Source: Tardiphaga sp. (GTDB lineage Bacteria > Pseudomonadota > Alphaproteobacteria > Rhizobiales > Xanthobacteraceae). From it: a stretch of DNA of 7,152 nucleotides. Within the stretch, counting starts at the first letter, position 1. Every line of letters starts with the position of its first letter. Shown one piece after another: positions 5,222 through 7,152 of this stretch. The stretch covers positions 1-7,152 of the forward strand of contig JACMOT010000201.1 in the NCBI GenBank assembly GCA_014377915.1, in the 5' to 3' direction. Both the position numbers and the translations under genes were made by a program. A model generated the notes under the pieces. It did not search any database, had not been told where the DNA came from, and worked only from the letters and a program-made list of their open reading frames with translations.

Positions 5222-5779
5222 CTACACCGCCTTTAATGCCCGACGCGGCGCTCGCGGCGGTTCCACGGTGATCGGATCGGCGGGCCGGACGTCGCCATCC
5301 GCCACCACGATTGCCATCACGCCAGCCTTGAAGATCGCCTTGCCGTCGGCGGCCTTGTCCAGGGTTGCCGCCTTCAGGCCGTCTTGAAATCTGTCCATCA
5401 GTACGCAGGGTTGGCGCAGTCCGGTGATCGCGATCACCGCCTCGTTGCCGAGATGCAGTTTGGTCCCCGCTGACAGGCCGAGCAGGTCGATGCCTGCGGT
5501 CGTGATGTTCTCGCCGAGCTCGCCGGGGCCTATGGCAAAGCCCTTGCCGTTGAGTTCATCCAGCAGCTCGGCGGCGATCAGATGCACCTGGCGCAAATTC
5601 GGTTGTGTCGGGTCGCGGCGCCGGTCGTAGCGATGCTGGACCCGTGCCCCCAGATGGCCGTCGCCCTCGACGCCGAGCCCAGCCAGCAGGCGAATGCTGA
5701 GCGCTGGAATCTTGCTGAAGTGATGGCCGCGGCGGAGCGAGACGGCGAGGACGCGGGGCTGTAATGTCTCGTCCGTCAT
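5222..5779 (-). CDS. MOSC-domain protein (YiiM-like)
   Basis: A 185-residue stand-alone MOSC domain. This fold is shared with the C-terminus of molybdenum cofactor sulfurase and with YiiM-type proteins, and is thought to bind sulfur or activated molecules through a conserved cysteine. Visible motifs are GVEGDGHLG (36-44), a shortened HRYDRRRDP stretch (49-57), QVHLIAAELLDEL (64-76), GELGENITTAGIDLL (86-100) and TGLRQPC with the candidate cysteine C125. The substrate is not known. The ATG at 5777-5779 is the only reasonable start: no ATG, GTG or TTG follows soon after, and the upstream frame runs into a repeat. The start codon lies inside the terminal arm of palindromic element B, and the stop is 6 bp from element A. 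The ribosome-binding site is weak (AAGGG about 11 nt upstream). Neighbouring genes give no functional hint. Confidence 0.88.
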   Translation of the reverse strand: MTDETLQPRVLAVSLRRGHHFSKIPALSIRLLAGLGVEGDGHLGARVQHRYDRRRDPTQPNLRQVHLIAAELLDELNGKGFAIGPGELGENITTAGIDLLGLSAGTKLHLGNEAVIAITGLRQPCVLMDRFQDGLKAATLDKAADGKAIFKAGVMAIVVADGDVRPADPITVEPPRAPRRALKAV

Positions 5780-5869
5780 TGCCAGGAGCCCTTGCGACGG
5801 AGCAATCCAGTTCTTGCCGGGCGCGCGGTAATCTGGATTGCCGCGTCGCTTCCCTCCTCCCAATGACGG
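5773..5869. repeat. Palindromic repetitive element B (MITE-like), 97 bp, overlapping the MOSC start codon
   Basis: Perfect 9-bp ends CCGTCATTG (5773-5781) and CAATGACGG (5861-5869) enclose a middle part with AGGAG (5784-5788) opposite CTCCT (5854-5858), and inner 17-nt arms (5794-5810 with 5833-5849, two mismatches) around a 22-nt loop. The layout matches a repeat I remember as frequent in Bradyrhizobium-type genomes (ends like GTCATTGC...GAGGAGCG, core GCAATCCAG). It fills most of the gap between purB and the MOSC gene, and its left end covers the MOSC start codon. Confidence 0.8.
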
Positions 5870-5888
5870 CCAAGAGCGTGGCGCAGGA

Positions 5889-7152
5889 TCAGCTCGCGCC
5901 GAACACGCGGGCAAAGATCGTGTCGACATGCTTGAAGTGATAGCCGAGGTCGAATTGTTCCTCGATCTCGGCGTCCGACAGATGCTTCTTCACATCGGCA
6001 TCGGCCTTCAGCAGGGTCTGGAAATCGCCTTCGCCGCGCCATACCGGCATCGCGTTGCGCTGCACCAGTTTGTACGCATCCTCGCGCGAGGCGCCCTTTT
6101 GCGTCAGCGCGATCAGCAGGCGCTGCGAATGCACCAGGCCGCCGAGGCGATCCAGGTTCTTCTGCATGTTGGCGGGATAGATCAGCAGCTTCTCGATCAC
6201 GCCGGCCATCCGGTTCAGCGCGAAATCCAGCGTCACCGTCGCATCGGGTCCGAACATCCGCTCGGCCGACGAGTGCGAGATATCGCGCTCGTGCCACAGC
6301 ACCACGTTCTCCATCGCCGGCGTTACATAGGCGCGAACCATGCGGGCGAGGCCGGTGATGTTCTCGGTCAGCACCGGGTTGCGCTTGTGCGGCATCGCCG
6401 AGGAGCCCTTCTGGCCCTCGGAGAAGAACTCTTCCACTTCCAGCACCTCGGTGCGCTGCATGTGGCGCACTTCGGTGGCGAGCCGTTCCATCGACGAGGC
6501 GATCACGCCGAGCGTGGCGAAGAACATCGCGTGGCGGTCGCGCGGAATCACCTGGGTCGAGATCGGCTCCGGCGTCAGTCCCATCGCCTTGGCGACATGC
6601 TCCTCCACCCGCGGGTCAATCTGCGCGAAGGTGCCGACGGCGCCGGAGATCGCGCAGGTCGCGACCTCTTTTCGCGCGGTGACGAGGCGCTCGCGGGCAC
6701 GGGTGAATTCCGCATAGGCATAGGCCAGCTTGAGGCCAAACGTGACCGGCTCGGCATGGATCCCGTGCGAGCGGCCAATGGTCGGCGTCATCTTGTGCTC
6801 GAAGGCGCGGGTTTTCAGCGCCGCCAGCAGCCGGTCGACGTCGGCGATCAGCAGGTCGGCGCAGCGGGTCAGCTGCACGTTGAGGCAGGTGTCGAGCACG
6901 TCCGACGAGGTCATGCCCTGGTGCACGAAGCGCGCCTCGGGGCCGACGATTTCCGCCAGATGGGTGAGGAACGCGATCACATCATGCTTGGTCTCGCGCT
7001 CGATCTCGTCGATCCGCGCCACATCGAAGGTGACGTCGCGGGCCTTGGCCCAGATCGCCTTCGCGGCGTCCTTCGGGATGGTGCCCAGCTCCGCCAGCGC
7101 ATCGGCCGCATGCGCCTCGATCTCGAACCAGATCTTGAAGCGGGTCTGCGGC
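5889..7152 (-). CDS. purB: Adenylosuccinate lyase, N-terminus cut by window edge
   Basis: PurB acts twice in purine synthesis, releasing fumarate from SAICAR and from adenylosuccinate, as a cytoplasmic homotetramer. About 420 codons are visible, from QTRFKIWFEIEAHA at the right edge to the stop; roughly the first 15 residues are missing. Family features: IERETKHDVIAFL, the substrate-binding TSSDVLDT, GRSHGIHAEP containing a catalytic-histidine candidate, and the fumarase/lyase signature loop GSSAMPHKRNP (near 6373-6408) with the catalytic serine. The visible length fits the roughly 435-residue bacterial form. Internal start-like codons, including the GTG at 7020-7022, are not the true start, because the family sequence continues upstream in the same frame. 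The downstream gap to the MOSC gene is 109 bp and is largely element B, whose hairpin may form the end of the purB mRNA. Confidence 0.96.
   Translation of the reverse strand, partial: PQTRFKIWFEIEAHAADALAELGTIPKDAAKAIWAKARDVTFDVARIDEIERETKHDVIAFLTHLAEIVGPEARFVHQGMTSSDVLDTCLNVQLTRCADLLIADVDRLLAALKTRAFEHKMTPTIGRSHGIHAEPVTFGLKLAYAYAEFTRARERLVTARKEVATCAISGAVGTFAQIDPRVEEHVAKAMGLTPEPISTQVIPRDRHAMFFATLGVIASSMERLATEVRHMQRTEVLEVEEFFSEGQKGSSAMPHKRNPVLTENITGLARMVRAYVTPAMENVVLWHERDISHSSAERMFGPDATVTLDFALNRMAGVIEKLLIYPANMQKNLDRLGGLVHSQRLLIALTQKGASREDAYKLVQRNAMPVWRGEGDFQTLLKADADVKKHLSDAEIEEQFDLGYHFKHVDTIFARVFGAS

Overview
This window looks like chromosomal DNA from an alphaproteobacterium of the Bradyrhizobium / Rhodopseudomonas / Nitrobacter group. 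The evidence is high GC content, S4 and PurB sequences that read as typical of that group, and short inverted repeats with GTCATT...AATGAC ends, which I remember as common between genes in those genomes. No database search was possible. Most of the content is core or house-keeping. I see no CRISPR array, prophage, transposase, tRNA or rRNA.

Layout, left to right. (1) 1-430: the 5' end of rpsD (ribosomal protein S4, minus strand, cut by the window edge), with a strong candidate promoter at 253-281 and a structured leader of about 140 nt. (2) 431-2147: minus strand, a LysR-type regulator with a good sigma-70 promoter, then a short diverged YajC-like membrane protein and an 88-residue two-helix membrane protein. 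The YajC-like gene is not next to secD or secF here. (3) 2148-3022: a gene-poor stretch holding one unrecognised 132-codon reading frame and several inverted repeats. (4) 3023-4309: minus strand, an exported small cupin protein downstream of murI (glutamate racemase, peptidoglycan precursor synthesis). (5) 4310-4524: a divergent intergenic region packed with palindromes. (6) 4525-5070: the only convincing plus-strand gene, a cytochrome b561. (7) 5071-7152: minus strand, a MOSC-domain protein enclosed by two different palindromic elements, then purB (adenylosuccinate lyase), whose N-terminus runs off the right edge.

The genes do not form one obvious pathway. Spacings of 66-220 bp and several candidate promoters suggest mostly separate transcription units. 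Two pairs could share a transcript: the 88-residue protein with the YajC-like protein, and murI with the cupin.

The most interesting structure is around the MOSC gene. One palindromic element fills the gap beyond its stop codon. A second element contains its start codon and upstream leader, so the start codon lies in a terminal inverted-repeat arm. The structured rpsD leader, a candidate for S4 autoregulation, is second. I did not find a clearly new multi-gene system.
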